Shown: positions 51,951 to 60,635 of the stretch, piece after piece
How positions within the stretch are numbered: position 1 is the stretch's first letter
Layout of the letters: the number at the start of each line of letters is the position of its first letter
Notes under the pieces: model-generated
Databases searched by the model: none
Seen by the model: the letters and a program-made list of their open reading frames with translations, nothing else
What the model was told of the DNA's origin: nothing
Translations under genes and position numbers: made by a program
NCBI RefSeq assembly: GCF_002072105.2
Contig: NZ_MTBC01000006.1
Location: 124,001-188,000 of the forward strand
DNA length: 64,000 nt
From: Croceivirga radicis
GTDB lineage: Bacteria; Bacteroidota; Bacteroidia; Flavobacteriales; Flavobacteriaceae
Direction: 5' to 3'

Positions 51951-54253
51951 TATACGGCAACGGTTTCTCCTGGTTTTAACACCACACGTTCTCCGTTTAC
52001 GCGAATACTCATTTCTTCCGTACCATTTAATTGGTACGAAGAACCTGTCTTAGAAACCTTAACGGTAATAATTCTATTCCTAAAGTTAACCTTAAAGGAA
52101 TAGCCTTCCCAATTTTCTGGAATTTGAGGAAAAAAGTTTAGTTTATCTTCCAAAACGCGCATACCACCAAATCCTTCTACAATACTCATCCAAGTACCTG
52201 CCATACTGGTAATGTGCAAGCCTTCTTCTACCTCTTTGTTGTAATCGTCCAAATCTAACCTAGAAGTTCTAAGGTAAAAGGTATAGGCTTGTTCCATTCT
52301 ACCAAGCTTGGCTGCCTGTATACTGTGCACACATGGAGAAAGAGAAGACTCGTGAACAGTAAAGGGCTCATAGAAATCAAAATGCTTTTCTAATTGTTCT
52401 GTAGTAAAATGGTCTTCAAAGAAATAAAAACCTTGTAGTACATCTGCCTGTTTAATATAGGGCGAACGTAAAATACGATCCCAGCTCCATTTTTGATTAA
52501 TAGGTCTTTCGGTCTTATCCAACTCGGTCACTGGCATTAATTCTTTATCCAAGAAACCGTCTTGTTGCAAATACACATCGTGGGTTTCAGAATAAGGAAA
52601 ATACATATTGCTTGCTACCTTTTTCCAATCGTCTAGCTCTGCATCGGTTAATTTGGTGTGGCCAATAATACGTTGGTAATCTTCAGAATATCCGTCTTTT
52701 ACTTTTTGTATCTGTTCCAAACAATAATCTATGCACCATTTTGCCAAGTAGTTGGTGTACCAATTGTTGTTTACATTATTCTCATATTCATTTGGACCTG
52801 TTACGCCCAAAATCATGTATTTGTTCTTATGGGTAGAATAGTTAGCCCTTTGGTGCCAGAAACGTGCTATACCAATTAACACCTCTAGCCCCATTTCTGG
52901 TATGTAACTATAATCTCCCGTAAACCTGTAGTAGTTATAAATTGCGAAAGCAATGGCACCATTCCTGTGGATTTCCTCAAAGGTAATTTCCCACTCATTA
53001 TGGCATTCCTCACCATTCATTGTTACCATAGGATAGAGGGCGGCACCATTAGAAAAACCAAGTTTTTCAGCATTTTCTATGGCTTTCTCCAAATGATCGT
53101 AACGATACTTTAATAAATTACGGGCTACCGTTTCGTTCTTAGTAGTCATATAAAACGGCAAACAATACGCTTCTGTATCCCAATAGGTACTTCCTCCATA
53201 TTTTTCACCAGTGAATCCTTTTGGTCCAATATTTAGTCTAGAATCTGTACCTAGATAAGTTTGGTTTAGTTGAAAAATATTAAAACGTATTCCCTGTTGA
53301 GCCTTCACATCACCCTCAATTGTAATGTCACTCATTTCCCAAATCTTAGCCCATTCCTCTTTTTGGCGTTGTAACAAGCCTTCAAAACCAATAGAATCTG
53401 CCGCTGCAAGGGTTTGCTTAGCAGCTGCTATTAATTGCGATTTATCATGGTTTCTTGAAACGGTATAACCGCCATACTTTGTTATTAGAATTGTATCATT
53501 GGCATTGGCCTCAAATTCGTATTCTAAAACCGCCTGTTTTTCTTCTTCTCTAGAATTGGTAATAGAAACGGGTTGCCCATTCTTAGTTACCGTACTAGAC
53601 ATAAAAGTACAGGTGTTAAAATTGGTCTTTAATGTATGCGCCTCTATAAAAGCGGTATTGTCTTGAACAGAAACATTGGTGGTTTCCCAAAACTTATCGT
53701 CCCAATTGGTATCTCTATTGGTTATTCCACTATCCAAGTAAGGAGTTATCTTAATGGCTACTGCCTTATTTTTAGGCGTTATACTATAAGCTATTGCACC
53801 TAACTCGTCCAAAGCAATACTTAAAAAACGAGTTACGGATACAGCTACTTCTACATTGTTCTTGGTAACGGCATTAAAGCTACGTTTATACCAGCCTTCT
53901 TTCATGTTTAGCTCCCTTTTAAAATCGTTTACCGATTTACAAGTAGCCAAATCCAACTTTTCGCCATCCAATGTTATACCAATCCCAATCCAGCTTGGCG
54001 CATTTAAAACCTTTGCAAAATATTCTGGGTAACCGTTTTTCCACCAACCAACTTTTGTTTTGTCTGGATAATAAACACCGGCTATGTAACTACCTTGGAA
54101 TGTTTCGCCTGAATAGTCTTCTTCAAAATTAGCTCGTTGCCCCATGGCACCGTTACCTATACTAAAAAGACTCTCAGAAGATTGCACTCGTTCTGCATCA
54201 AAACCTTCTTCTATAATAGACCAAGGATTTGGTATAATATAATCTTGATTCAT
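51950..54253 (-). CDS. GH65 disaccharide phosphorylase (maltose/kojibiose phosphorylase-like)
   Basis: The 767-aa cytoplasmic enzyme has no signal peptide. It shows the GH65 features EKYGGSTYWDTEAYCLPFY, MNGEECHNEWEITFEEIHRNGAI (catalytic Glu in the EIHR region) and HESSLSPCVHS (phosphate-binding region). It phosphorolyses an alpha-glucoside disaccharide to beta-glucose 1-phosphate. Maltose is likely by its pairing with GH13, but trehalose or kojibiose cannot be excluded. Similar operons carry a beta-phosphoglucomutase and a sugar transporter, and neither is here. (The catalytic motif is described from the NGEECHNEW half to EEIHRNGAI.). Confidence 0.9.
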   Translation of the reverse strand: MNQDYIIPNPWSIIEEGFDAERVQSSESLFSIGNGAMGQRANFEEDYSGETFQGSYIAGVYYPDKTKVGWWKNGYPEYFAKVLNAPSWIGIGITLDGEKLDLATCKSVNDFKRELNMKEGWYKRSFNAVTKNNVEVAVSVTRFLSIALDELGAIAYSITPKNKAVAIKITPYLDSGITNRDTNWDDKFWETTNVSVQDNTAFIEAHTLKTNFNTCTFMSSTVTKNGQPVSITNSREEEKQAVLEYEFEANANDTILITKYGGYTVSRNHDKSQLIAAAKQTLAAADSIGFEGLLQRQKEEWAKIWEMSDITIEGDVKAQQGIRFNIFQLNQTYLGTDSRLNIGPKGFTGEKYGGSTYWDTEAYCLPFYMTTKNETVARNLLKYRYDHLEKAIENAEKLGFSNGAALYPMVTMNGEECHNEWEITFEEIHRNGAIAFAIYNYYRFTGDYSYIPEMGLEVLIGIARFWHQRANYSTHKNKYMILGVTGPNEYENNVNNNWYTNYLAKWCIDYCLEQIQKVKDGYSEDYQRIIGHTKLTDAELDDWKKVASNMYFPYSETHDVYLQQDGFLDKELMPVTELDKTERPINQKWSWDRILRSPYIKQADVLQGFYFFEDHFTTEQLEKHFDFYEPFTVHESSLSPCVHSIQAAKLGRMEQAYTFYLRTSRLDLDDYNKEVEEGLHITSMAGTWMSIVEGFGGMRVLEDKLNFFPQIPENWEGYSFKVNFRNRIITVKVSKTGSSYQLNGTEEMSIRVNGERVVLKPGETVAV

Positions 54254-54279
54254 GTTAAGCTAAGTTTAGTGAGGCAAAC

Positions 54280-55302
54280 TTAGTTAATTGTAGAATCCCG
54301 TTCAATTAATGTGGGTTGTAAAATTTTAGTTTGGAAAGGAAATTCATCATCTGACTCATCCTCTATTCGTTTAATTAACATTCTAGCGGCCGTTTCTCCC
54401 ATAAGCTCACCATGCTGTGCAATTGCGGTAAGGGATGGGTTGGCATATTTGGATAAGAGACCGTCTGTGAAACCTATTACAGAAACATCTTGTGGTATTT
54501 TTTTACCTGTTTCTTTGGCCACCTTCATTCCAAAGACAGCAAAAATTTCGTTTACACATATAATGGCATCGTAATCTGCTTTGGTAAGAAATTCACGGAT
54601 TATGCCCTCTTCCATTTCCATGGTAGGCATTTTTAAAATGTTTTTCTCTAGATAAGGAATACCTAAATCTTTGTGAGCCCGTATAAAACCCTTGGTCCTT
54701 TCCGTACCAACGCTTAAATAATCATCTACGGTAATTAAAGCAATTTTACGTTTACCTTGGTTAAGTAACTTTTTGGTAGCCTCGTAAGCTCCTAATTGAT
54801 CATCTATAATCACTTTATCACAATCTACAGATTGTGTTACCCGATCAAACAATACCAAAGGAATACCTTGATCTGTAACTTCTTTTAAATGATTATAATC
54901 TTTCTTTTGTTGTGTCTCTGAAGATAAAGACATAATAAAGCCATCAATACTACCATTGGCAAGCATTTCCATATTGATCACCTCTTTATCAAAAGACTCA
55001 TCGGATAAGCAAACAATAACGTTATAGCCTTTGCTGTTCGCTTCCTTTTCTACCCCACTTATGACGGTAGTAAAAAAATGATGCACAATATCTGGAATAA
55101 TAACACCAATATTCTTTGTACGCTTATTCTTTAAACTAACCGCGATATTGTTGGGCCTGTAGTTATACAGCTTGGCAAAAGCTTGGATTTTCTCTTTAGT
55201 GTCCCTGCTAATTTCCTCACTGTTCTTTAAAGCCTTTGAAACTGTAGAAATGGATACTTCTAATTCTTTAGCTATATGCTTTAACGTTATCTTTCTTTTC
55301 AA
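54280..55302 (-). CDS. LacI-family transcription regulator
   Basis: The 340-aa protein has an N-terminal LacI HTH (KITLKHIAKELEVSISTVSKALKN), the hinge (KTKNIGVIIPDI) and a periplasmic-binding-protein-like sugar domain ending FGMKVAKETGKKIPQDVSVIGFTD. It faces the SusC gene across a 341-bp gap with a LacI-type palindrome and is the first gene of the GH65/GH13 group. It likely controls both directions in response to a glucoside or its phosphate. (The HTH begins ITLKHIAKELEVSIS.). Confidence 0.92.
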   Translation of the reverse strand: MKRKITLKHIAKELEVSISTVSKALKNSEEISRDTKEKIQAFAKLYNYRPNNIAVSLKNKRTKNIGVIIPDIVHHFFTTVISGVEKEANSKGYNVIVCLSDESFDKEVINMEMLANGSIDGFIMSLSSETQQKKDYNHLKEVTDQGIPLVLFDRVTQSVDCDKVIIDDQLGAYEATKKLLNQGKRKIALITVDDYLSVGTERTKGFIRAHKDLGIPYLEKNILKMPTMEMEEGIIREFLTKADYDAIICVNEIFAVFGMKVAKETGKKIPQDVSVIGFTDGLLSKYANPSLTAIAQHGELMGETAARMLIKRIEDESDDEFPFQTKILQPTLIERDSTIN

Positions 55303-55643
55303 CCCTAATATTGTATTACTATCCTGAATTTTCTAAAAGCCTTTTTTCTTAACAAAAAGTAAGAGTAAGCTAAGCTTTGCAAATTACAAAATTCCTTAAA
55401 CAAAGAACAACGTTTAAGGTTCAAACAAAATTTTACAATTAACAATATTATACATCCAAAACCTTTTCGTTTGAATTTTTTATAATTTTTAATATAAATT
55501 ATTACCATATAATCATTTTGTTATATTTATTAACACGAAAACGTTTGCGAGACACTTAACTGTTAAAAAGTATATTCTTTAACATTTATTTTATATATGT
55601 TTAAGTAATAATTAAAAATTAACTAAACTTTAAATCAACTCTC
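55303..55643. promoter_or_regulatory. LacI-SusC intergenic region with putative LacI operator
   Basis: This 341-bp A/T-rich gap separates divergent genes. AAACGTTT at 55539-55546, in the context CGAAAACGTTTGCG, is a palindrome of the LacI-family type with central CG. A weaker AACGTTT lies near 55409-55416. TATGTTTA at 55596-55603 could be the -7 element of susC, but no clear -33 element is at the right distance. The left part is unassigned. Confidence 0.5.
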
Positions 55644-58600
55644 ATGAAAATTAAACTGCTCAGGAGTTTGGTGCTTTTTTGTGCGTTTATTTGCGCAGGA
55701 AGTATCCAGGCTCAGACAATTTCCGGAACAGTTTCGGATTCTAGCGGCCCCTTGCCAGGAGCTAACGTGATTGAAAAAGGTACCACCAACGGGACACAAA
55801 CTGATTTTGATGGAAATTATTCCATTACCGTAGGAGAAGGCGCCACTTTAATCTTTAGCTATGTGGGCTACAAAACACAAGAAGTTGTTGTAGGTAGCCA
55901 AACCAACATTAGCTTAACCTTAAGTGAAGATGCAGCCGCACTTGATGAAGTGGTGGTAACTGGTTACTCTGTACAAACACGGGGAGATCTTACTGGGTCT
56001 GTAGCTAGTGTTGACATTTCAGAAGCCACCAAAACACCTATTGTAAATGCGGCAGAAGCGCTACAAGGTAGAGTATCCGGTGTTACCATCACCAACAATG
56101 GAGCTCCTGGAGCCACCCCAGTTGTTAGAGTACGTGGCTTTGGTACTGGTAATAGTAATGACCCATTGTACATCATTGACGGTGTACAAACCGATGATGC
56201 CAGTATTTTAAATTCTATAAATCCGGCAGACATTGAACAGATGAACGTACTAAAGGATGGTGCCGCGGCCATTTATGGAGCAAGGGCGTCTAATGGTGTA
56301 GTAATTATTACCACTAAAGGCGGCGGCTACAACATGGATTCTGCTAAGGTTTCTTTAGACATGTACACTGGCTTTTCAGTTGCTGCAAATTTGCCAGAGC
56401 TTTTAGATACGGAACAACATGGCCAAATGATTTGGCAGAGTATTTTAAATGACGGTGGAACGCCTACACATCCGCAATATGGAGATGGTCCAAACCCAGT
56501 AACACCTACAACGTTGCAAAGAGCACCAGTTAGCGCTACCGTAAAACCAGGTGGTGGCACAGATTGGTTAGACGAGCTTTATAGAACTGCTATTACCCAA
56601 AACGCCTCCATTACATTTGAAAATGGAAATGAAAAATCTAAGGTATTATTTTCAGCAGGGTATTTAAACAGACAAGGTATCCAAATTGCTACCGGCTTTA
56701 AAAGAGGCTCGGTTAGGTTGAACTCTGAATTTAAAATTGGTGATAGAATTAGAGTTGGAGAACATGCAAATATTTCTTTTGACAGAATAGGTGGCGGACA
56801 ATCTTGGTACAATTTTGCCACAAGAATGTCTCCATTGGTTCCTGTTTTTGATGACGAGGGCAACTATGCCGGAAATTACAGTAATGATACCGGCCTATCC
56901 AATCCAAACAATCCAATTGCCGAAGCCAACAGACAAGCAGACGATTTTAATAAAACACTCCGCGTTTTTGGTGATATCTACGCCACATTAGATATTATGG
57001 ATGGGTTACAATTTAAAACCTCTATAGGTGGATCAATTAGAGCATATAACGACAGAAGGTTTAGACCTTTAATTCCTGAGTCTTCTGAACCAATTGCAAC
57101 GAATACCTTAAGAGAAGCGGACCAAGACACGTACGAGTGGGTTTGGACCAACACTTTAAATTTCAACAAAAGTTTTGGTGATCATAGCATAAATGCATTA
57201 GCAGGTATTGAAGCCTTAAACGTGCATGGAAAAGGCAAGGAAATCTCAAGAACCAATTATTTCTTTGAAACTCCAGAATATTATCTTCTAAGCAATGGTG
57301 GAGGCGCACCAAATGTATCTTACGCATATGACAACATGTCTTCATTATTTTCTTTATTTGGATCAGTTAACTACAATTATGCAGGCAAATATCTACTAAC
57401 AGCCACAGTACGTCAAGATGAATCCTCAAGGTTTCTTGGAGATAACAAGAGTGATGTCTTCCCATCCTTTAGTGCAGGTTGGGTAGCTAGTAATGAAGAT
57501 TTCTGGCCACAAGACTTTTTTATAGACCGTTTTAAGCTTAAAGGGTCATGGGGTCAATTAGGAAACCAAACGTTACCAGTTAACAATCCTACTTCCAATA
57601 TTTCCGTTTTAAGCGATCAATATGCGAATTACGTATTTACCGGAAGCGGTGGGGCCACACAGGGGGCAATATTAAATGCTGTTGGTAACCCCGATTTAAG
57701 ATGGGAAACAAGTGAGACCACCAATTTTGGTGTTGAGTTAGGTTTTTTCAACGGAAAATTGAATTTAGCCGCAGAATATTTTACCATTAAAACCAAGGAT
57801 TTAATTAATCAAGACGGGAGTCTTATAAGCTCTACAGCTATAGATGCCGCACCGCCTTATGTAAATTTAGGTTCTATAGAAAATAAAGGTATAGACGCAA
57901 CCTTGAGCTTTGCAGACACCACTCCATCTGATTTTAGATATGGTATAGATATAAATTTCTCCTCATATAAAAACGAGGTAACAGAATTAATTAGTGCATT
58001 CCAAACAGGATTTGGCGGCTTTAGAACAACAGGAACTGTAACTAGAACACAAGAGGGCCAACCTATTTCTTCCTTTTACGGAAGAATTGTAGATGGCATA
58101 TTCAATACGGCCGCAGAGGTGTCTAGCCATGCAAGTCAAGGCTTTGAGACCCCGGAAGATGGTGTTGGAAGGTTTAAGTACAGAGACATAAATAACGATG
58201 GGGTAATCAATGATGATGATAGAACGTTTATAGGATCACCACACCCAGATTTTACCTATGGTGTAAACATTACCATGGGTTACAAAGGTTTTGATATGTC
58301 CGCATTTTTTCAAGGCTCTCAAGGAAATGAAATCTTTAACAACGATAAAGTATATACGGATTTCCCAACATTCTTTAATGCGAACAGAAGTATTAGAGTA
58401 TTGGATTCATGGACTCCAGAAAATACGGACGCTAGCTTACCGGCTCTTAGCCAAAGTATAACCAACAATGAAGGTACCGCCAGTTCCTTCTTTGTGGAAG
58501 ATGGTTCATACCTAAGACTAAAGAACCTACAAATTGGGTATACCTTTAACGATGAGGTGTCTGATTTATTAGGTATGGATAGCGTTAGATTTTACCTCCA

Positions 58601-58763
58601 AGGAACAAATTTATTTACCATAACAGGGTATGACGGTATAGACCCAGAATTAAGACCAAGATTGTTAGATAACGGAGCTATCGACAACTTAACCATTGGT
58701 GTTTCTGACAACAACTATCCAGTTGCTTCTATTTATTCACTAGGTGTAAATCTTAAATTTTAA
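55644..58763 (+). CDS. SusC/RagA-family TonB-linked outer-membrane transporter
   Basis: The 1039-aa protein has a signal peptide (to about residue 23), a carboxypeptidase-D-like regulatory domain (TISGTVSDSSGPLPGANV ... VGYKTQEVVV, about 25-95), the TonB-box region LDEVVVTGYS, a plug domain (GVTITNNGAPGATPVVRVRG ... IYGARASNGVVIITTK) and a 22-strand barrel ending YSLGVNLKF. It imports glycan oligomers with its SusD partner, which starts 3 nt later. Regulation by the divergent LacI is suggested by the operator-like palindrome. The substrate is probably alpha-glucan, from the neighbouring GH13/GH65 genes. Confidence 0.94.
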   Translation: MKIKLLRSLVLFCAFICAGSIQAQTISGTVSDSSGPLPGANVIEKGTTNGTQTDFDGNYSITVGEGATLIFSYVGYKTQEVVVGSQTNISLTLSEDAAALDEVVVTGYSVQTRGDLTGSVASVDISEATKTPIVNAAEALQGRVSGVTITNNGAPGATPVVRVRGFGTGNSNDPLYIIDGVQTDDASILNSINPADIEQMNVLKDGAAAIYGARASNGVVIITTKGGGYNMDSAKVSLDMYTGFSVAANLPELLDTEQHGQMIWQSILNDGGTPTHPQYGDGPNPVTPTTLQRAPVSATVKPGGGTDWLDELYRTAITQNASITFENGNEKSKVLFSAGYLNRQGIQIATGFKRGSVRLNSEFKIGDRIRVGEHANISFDRIGGGQSWYNFATRMSPLVPVFDDEGNYAGNYSNDTGLSNPNNPIAEANRQADDFNKTLRVFGDIYATLDIMDGLQFKTSIGGSIRAYNDRRFRPLIPESSEPIATNTLREADQDTYEWVWTNTLNFNKSFGDHSINALAGIEALNVHGKGKEISRTNYFFETPEYYLLSNGGGAPNVSYAYDNMSSLFSLFGSVNYNYAGKYLLTATVRQDESSRFLGDNKSDVFPSFSAGWVASNEDFWPQDFFIDRFKLKGSWGQLGNQTLPVNNPTSNISVLSDQYANYVFTGSGGATQGAILNAVGNPDLRWETSETTNFGVELGFFNGKLNLAAEYFTIKTKDLINQDGSLISSTAIDAAPPYVNLGSIENKGIDATLSFADTTPSDFRYGIDINFSSYKNEVTELISAFQTGFGGFRTTGTVTRTQEGQPISSFYGRIVDGIFNTAAEVSSHASQGFETPEDGVGRFKYRDINNDGVINDDDRTFIGSPHPDFTYGVNITMGYKGFDMSAFFQGSQGNEIFNNDKVYTDFPTFFNANRSIRVLDSWTPENTDASLPALSQSITNNEGTASSFFVEDGSYLRLKNLQIGYTFNDEVSDLLGMDSVRFYLQGTNLFTITGYDGIDPELRPRLLDNGAIDNLTIGVSDNNYPVASIYSLGVNLKF

Positions 58764-58766
58764 AAA

Positions 58767-60467
58767 ATGAAAAGGAAAATAATTTATTCATTAACAATGG
58801 CTTGCATGTTATTAGTAGCATGTAGTGATGATTTTACGGAAATTACGCCCACCGGTGCGCTTTCTGATGATGCCCTGCAAAACGCTACTGGGGTAGACTT
58901 AAAGCTCACAGCTGCTTATTCCGTTTTAGATGGTGAACGAATCAATAGGCAAGGTGAAGGTGTTGCTGCTGGAGGGGATAACTGGTGGACAGATGTTGTA
59001 TCTGATGATGCACACAGAGGAAGTACCGATGGTGATAATACCGCCCTATTTCAAGTAGAAACTTTAGATTGGCAAACAGGTAACTCTTGGTTTTTAGGTA
59101 GATGGAGCGCTCTCTTTGGAGGTGTAAATAGATGTAACGCGGTTATAGACTTAATTAACCAAATTCCTGATGGTGATTTTACCCAACAATTGGGCGAAGC
59201 ACAATTCTTAAGAGGCTACTATAATTTTGAACTTCAAAAATTTTATGGAAATGTTCCGTTCATTTCGGTAGAAAATTTAGCCAATCAAGAATTCAACCAG
59301 CCTAACCCAGGCCCAATTTGGTCAGAAATTGAAGCCGATTTACAAGCTGCCATAGATAATCTTGGAGATGAAGTTGTTGCTGGTAGAGCAAACGCATGGA
59401 TCGCAAAAGCCTATTTGGGCAAAGCCTATTTGTACCAAGAAAAATGGGATCAAGCCTTACCCTTGCTAAAAGATGTAATTGACAACGGACCGTATGCATT
59501 AAATGCAGAATATGTAGATAATTTTAGATTAGCTGGTGAAAATGCTGCAGAGTCTATGTTTGCCATACAATTTGCTGCTGATGACGGACAATCTTACAAC
59601 GGCAATGGAGCCGGAACGCTAAATTTCCCTGGTGGCGGTCCACTAGGAACCTGCTGTGGTTTTTACCAACCAACACAAGATTTGGTAAATGCCTATCAAA
59701 CAGACGGTACTGGATTACCATTATTAGACACCTATGCAGATACAGATGTTGCCAATGATTATGGTATTAATAGCGCAGATCCGTTTACACCTCATACAGG
59801 ACCACTAGATCCTAGATTAGACTATACCGTTTCCAGAAGAGGTATTGATTACAATGGCTTTGGGGCTAACCCAGGGAAAGAGTGGATCAGAGCAACTTTT
59901 CAAGATATTTCTGGACCCTACCTACCTAAGAAAAATGTGTACCAAGCAGATGAAGTAGATGCACAAAGAGGTACTGGTGGATGGGGGTCAGACTGGTCTG
60001 GCATAAATTACAATATCCTTCGCTTTGCAGATGTTTTGTTAATGGCAGCAGAAGCAGCTGTAGAACAGTCTACACCAGATCTAGCATTAGCCTTAGACTA
60101 TGTAAATCGAGTTAGAAACAGAGCAAAAAACATGACGTACGTTCAAGATACGGAAAGTGACGCCCCAGCGGCAAATTACCAAATTGAACCCTATACCAGT
60201 TTTACTGATCAAGCTTTTGCAAGAAAAGCTGTTCGATTTGAAAGAAGATTAGAATTTGGAATGGAAGGCCATCGCTTATTTGATTTAAGAAGGTGGAACG
60301 TTGCCGAAGAAACTATTAATACTTATATAGAAAGAGAAGCAGAAGATATCTATCTCTCAGACTATACTAGATTTGGCACCTATACGGATAAACACGACTT
60401 ATTTCCGATTCCTGTTAACGCTATTGACCAAAGTGGTGGTGTTTTAACACAGAATCCAGGTTACTAA
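58767..60467 (+). CDS. SusD/RagB-family glycan-binding lipoprotein
   Basis: The 566-aa lipoprotein (MLLVACSDD) has the SusD TPR-like N-terminal region (QFLRGYYNFELQKFYGNVPF), NAWIAKAYLGKAYLYQEKW, LRFADVLLMAAEAA and RRLEFGMEGHRLFDLRRWN near the C-terminus. All are diagnostic of SusD/RagB. It binds glycans at the outer face of the SusC pore. It is followed by a strong terminator, so the SusC-SusD pair appears to be a bicistronic unit without a SusE/F-type gene. Confidence 0.94.
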   Translation: MKRKIIYSLTMACMLLVACSDDFTEITPTGALSDDALQNATGVDLKLTAAYSVLDGERINRQGEGVAAGGDNWWTDVVSDDAHRGSTDGDNTALFQVETLDWQTGNSWFLGRWSALFGGVNRCNAVIDLINQIPDGDFTQQLGEAQFLRGYYNFELQKFYGNVPFISVENLANQEFNQPNPGPIWSEIEADLQAAIDNLGDEVVAGRANAWIAKAYLGKAYLYQEKWDQALPLLKDVIDNGPYALNAEYVDNFRLAGENAAESMFAIQFAADDGQSYNGNGAGTLNFPGGGPLGTCCGFYQPTQDLVNAYQTDGTGLPLLDTYADTDVANDYGINSADPFTPHTGPLDPRLDYTVSRRGIDYNGFGANPGKEWIRATFQDISGPYLPKKNVYQADEVDAQRGTGGWGSDWSGINYNILRFADVLLMAAEAAVEQSTPDLALALDYVNRVRNRAKNMTYVQDTESDAPAANYQIEPYTSFTDQAFARKAVRFERRLEFGMEGHRLFDLRRWNVAEETINTYIEREAEDIYLSDYTRFGTYTDKHDLFPIPVNAIDQSGGVLTQNPGY

Positions 60468-60489
60468 TAACAACTGCAATTTTAAATTT

Positions 60490-60521
60490 ATACAAGGCGC
60501 AAATTGCGCCTTGTATTTTTT
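60490..60521 (+). terminator. Strong intrinsic terminator after susD
   Basis: ATACAAGGCGCAA (60490-60502), A, TTGCGCCTTGTAT (60504-60516) is a perfect 13-bp inverted repeat followed by a T-run (60516-60521). The real loop will be a few bases larger. Confidence 0.93.
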
Positions 60522-60635
60522 AGAGGATTCTCACCTTGATTAATTGTTATTCAAAACTTATCTTCAATCTTGATATAGCATTAGAACACGTACCAAATAT
60601 TAACTAAATATTACAACCAACGCCAACAATCTATA

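Noticed and set aside
55305-55508. 67-codon minus-strand ORF upstream of lacI
   Set aside because: It is A/T-rich intergenic sequence with Lys/Ile/Phe bias and no recognisable family.
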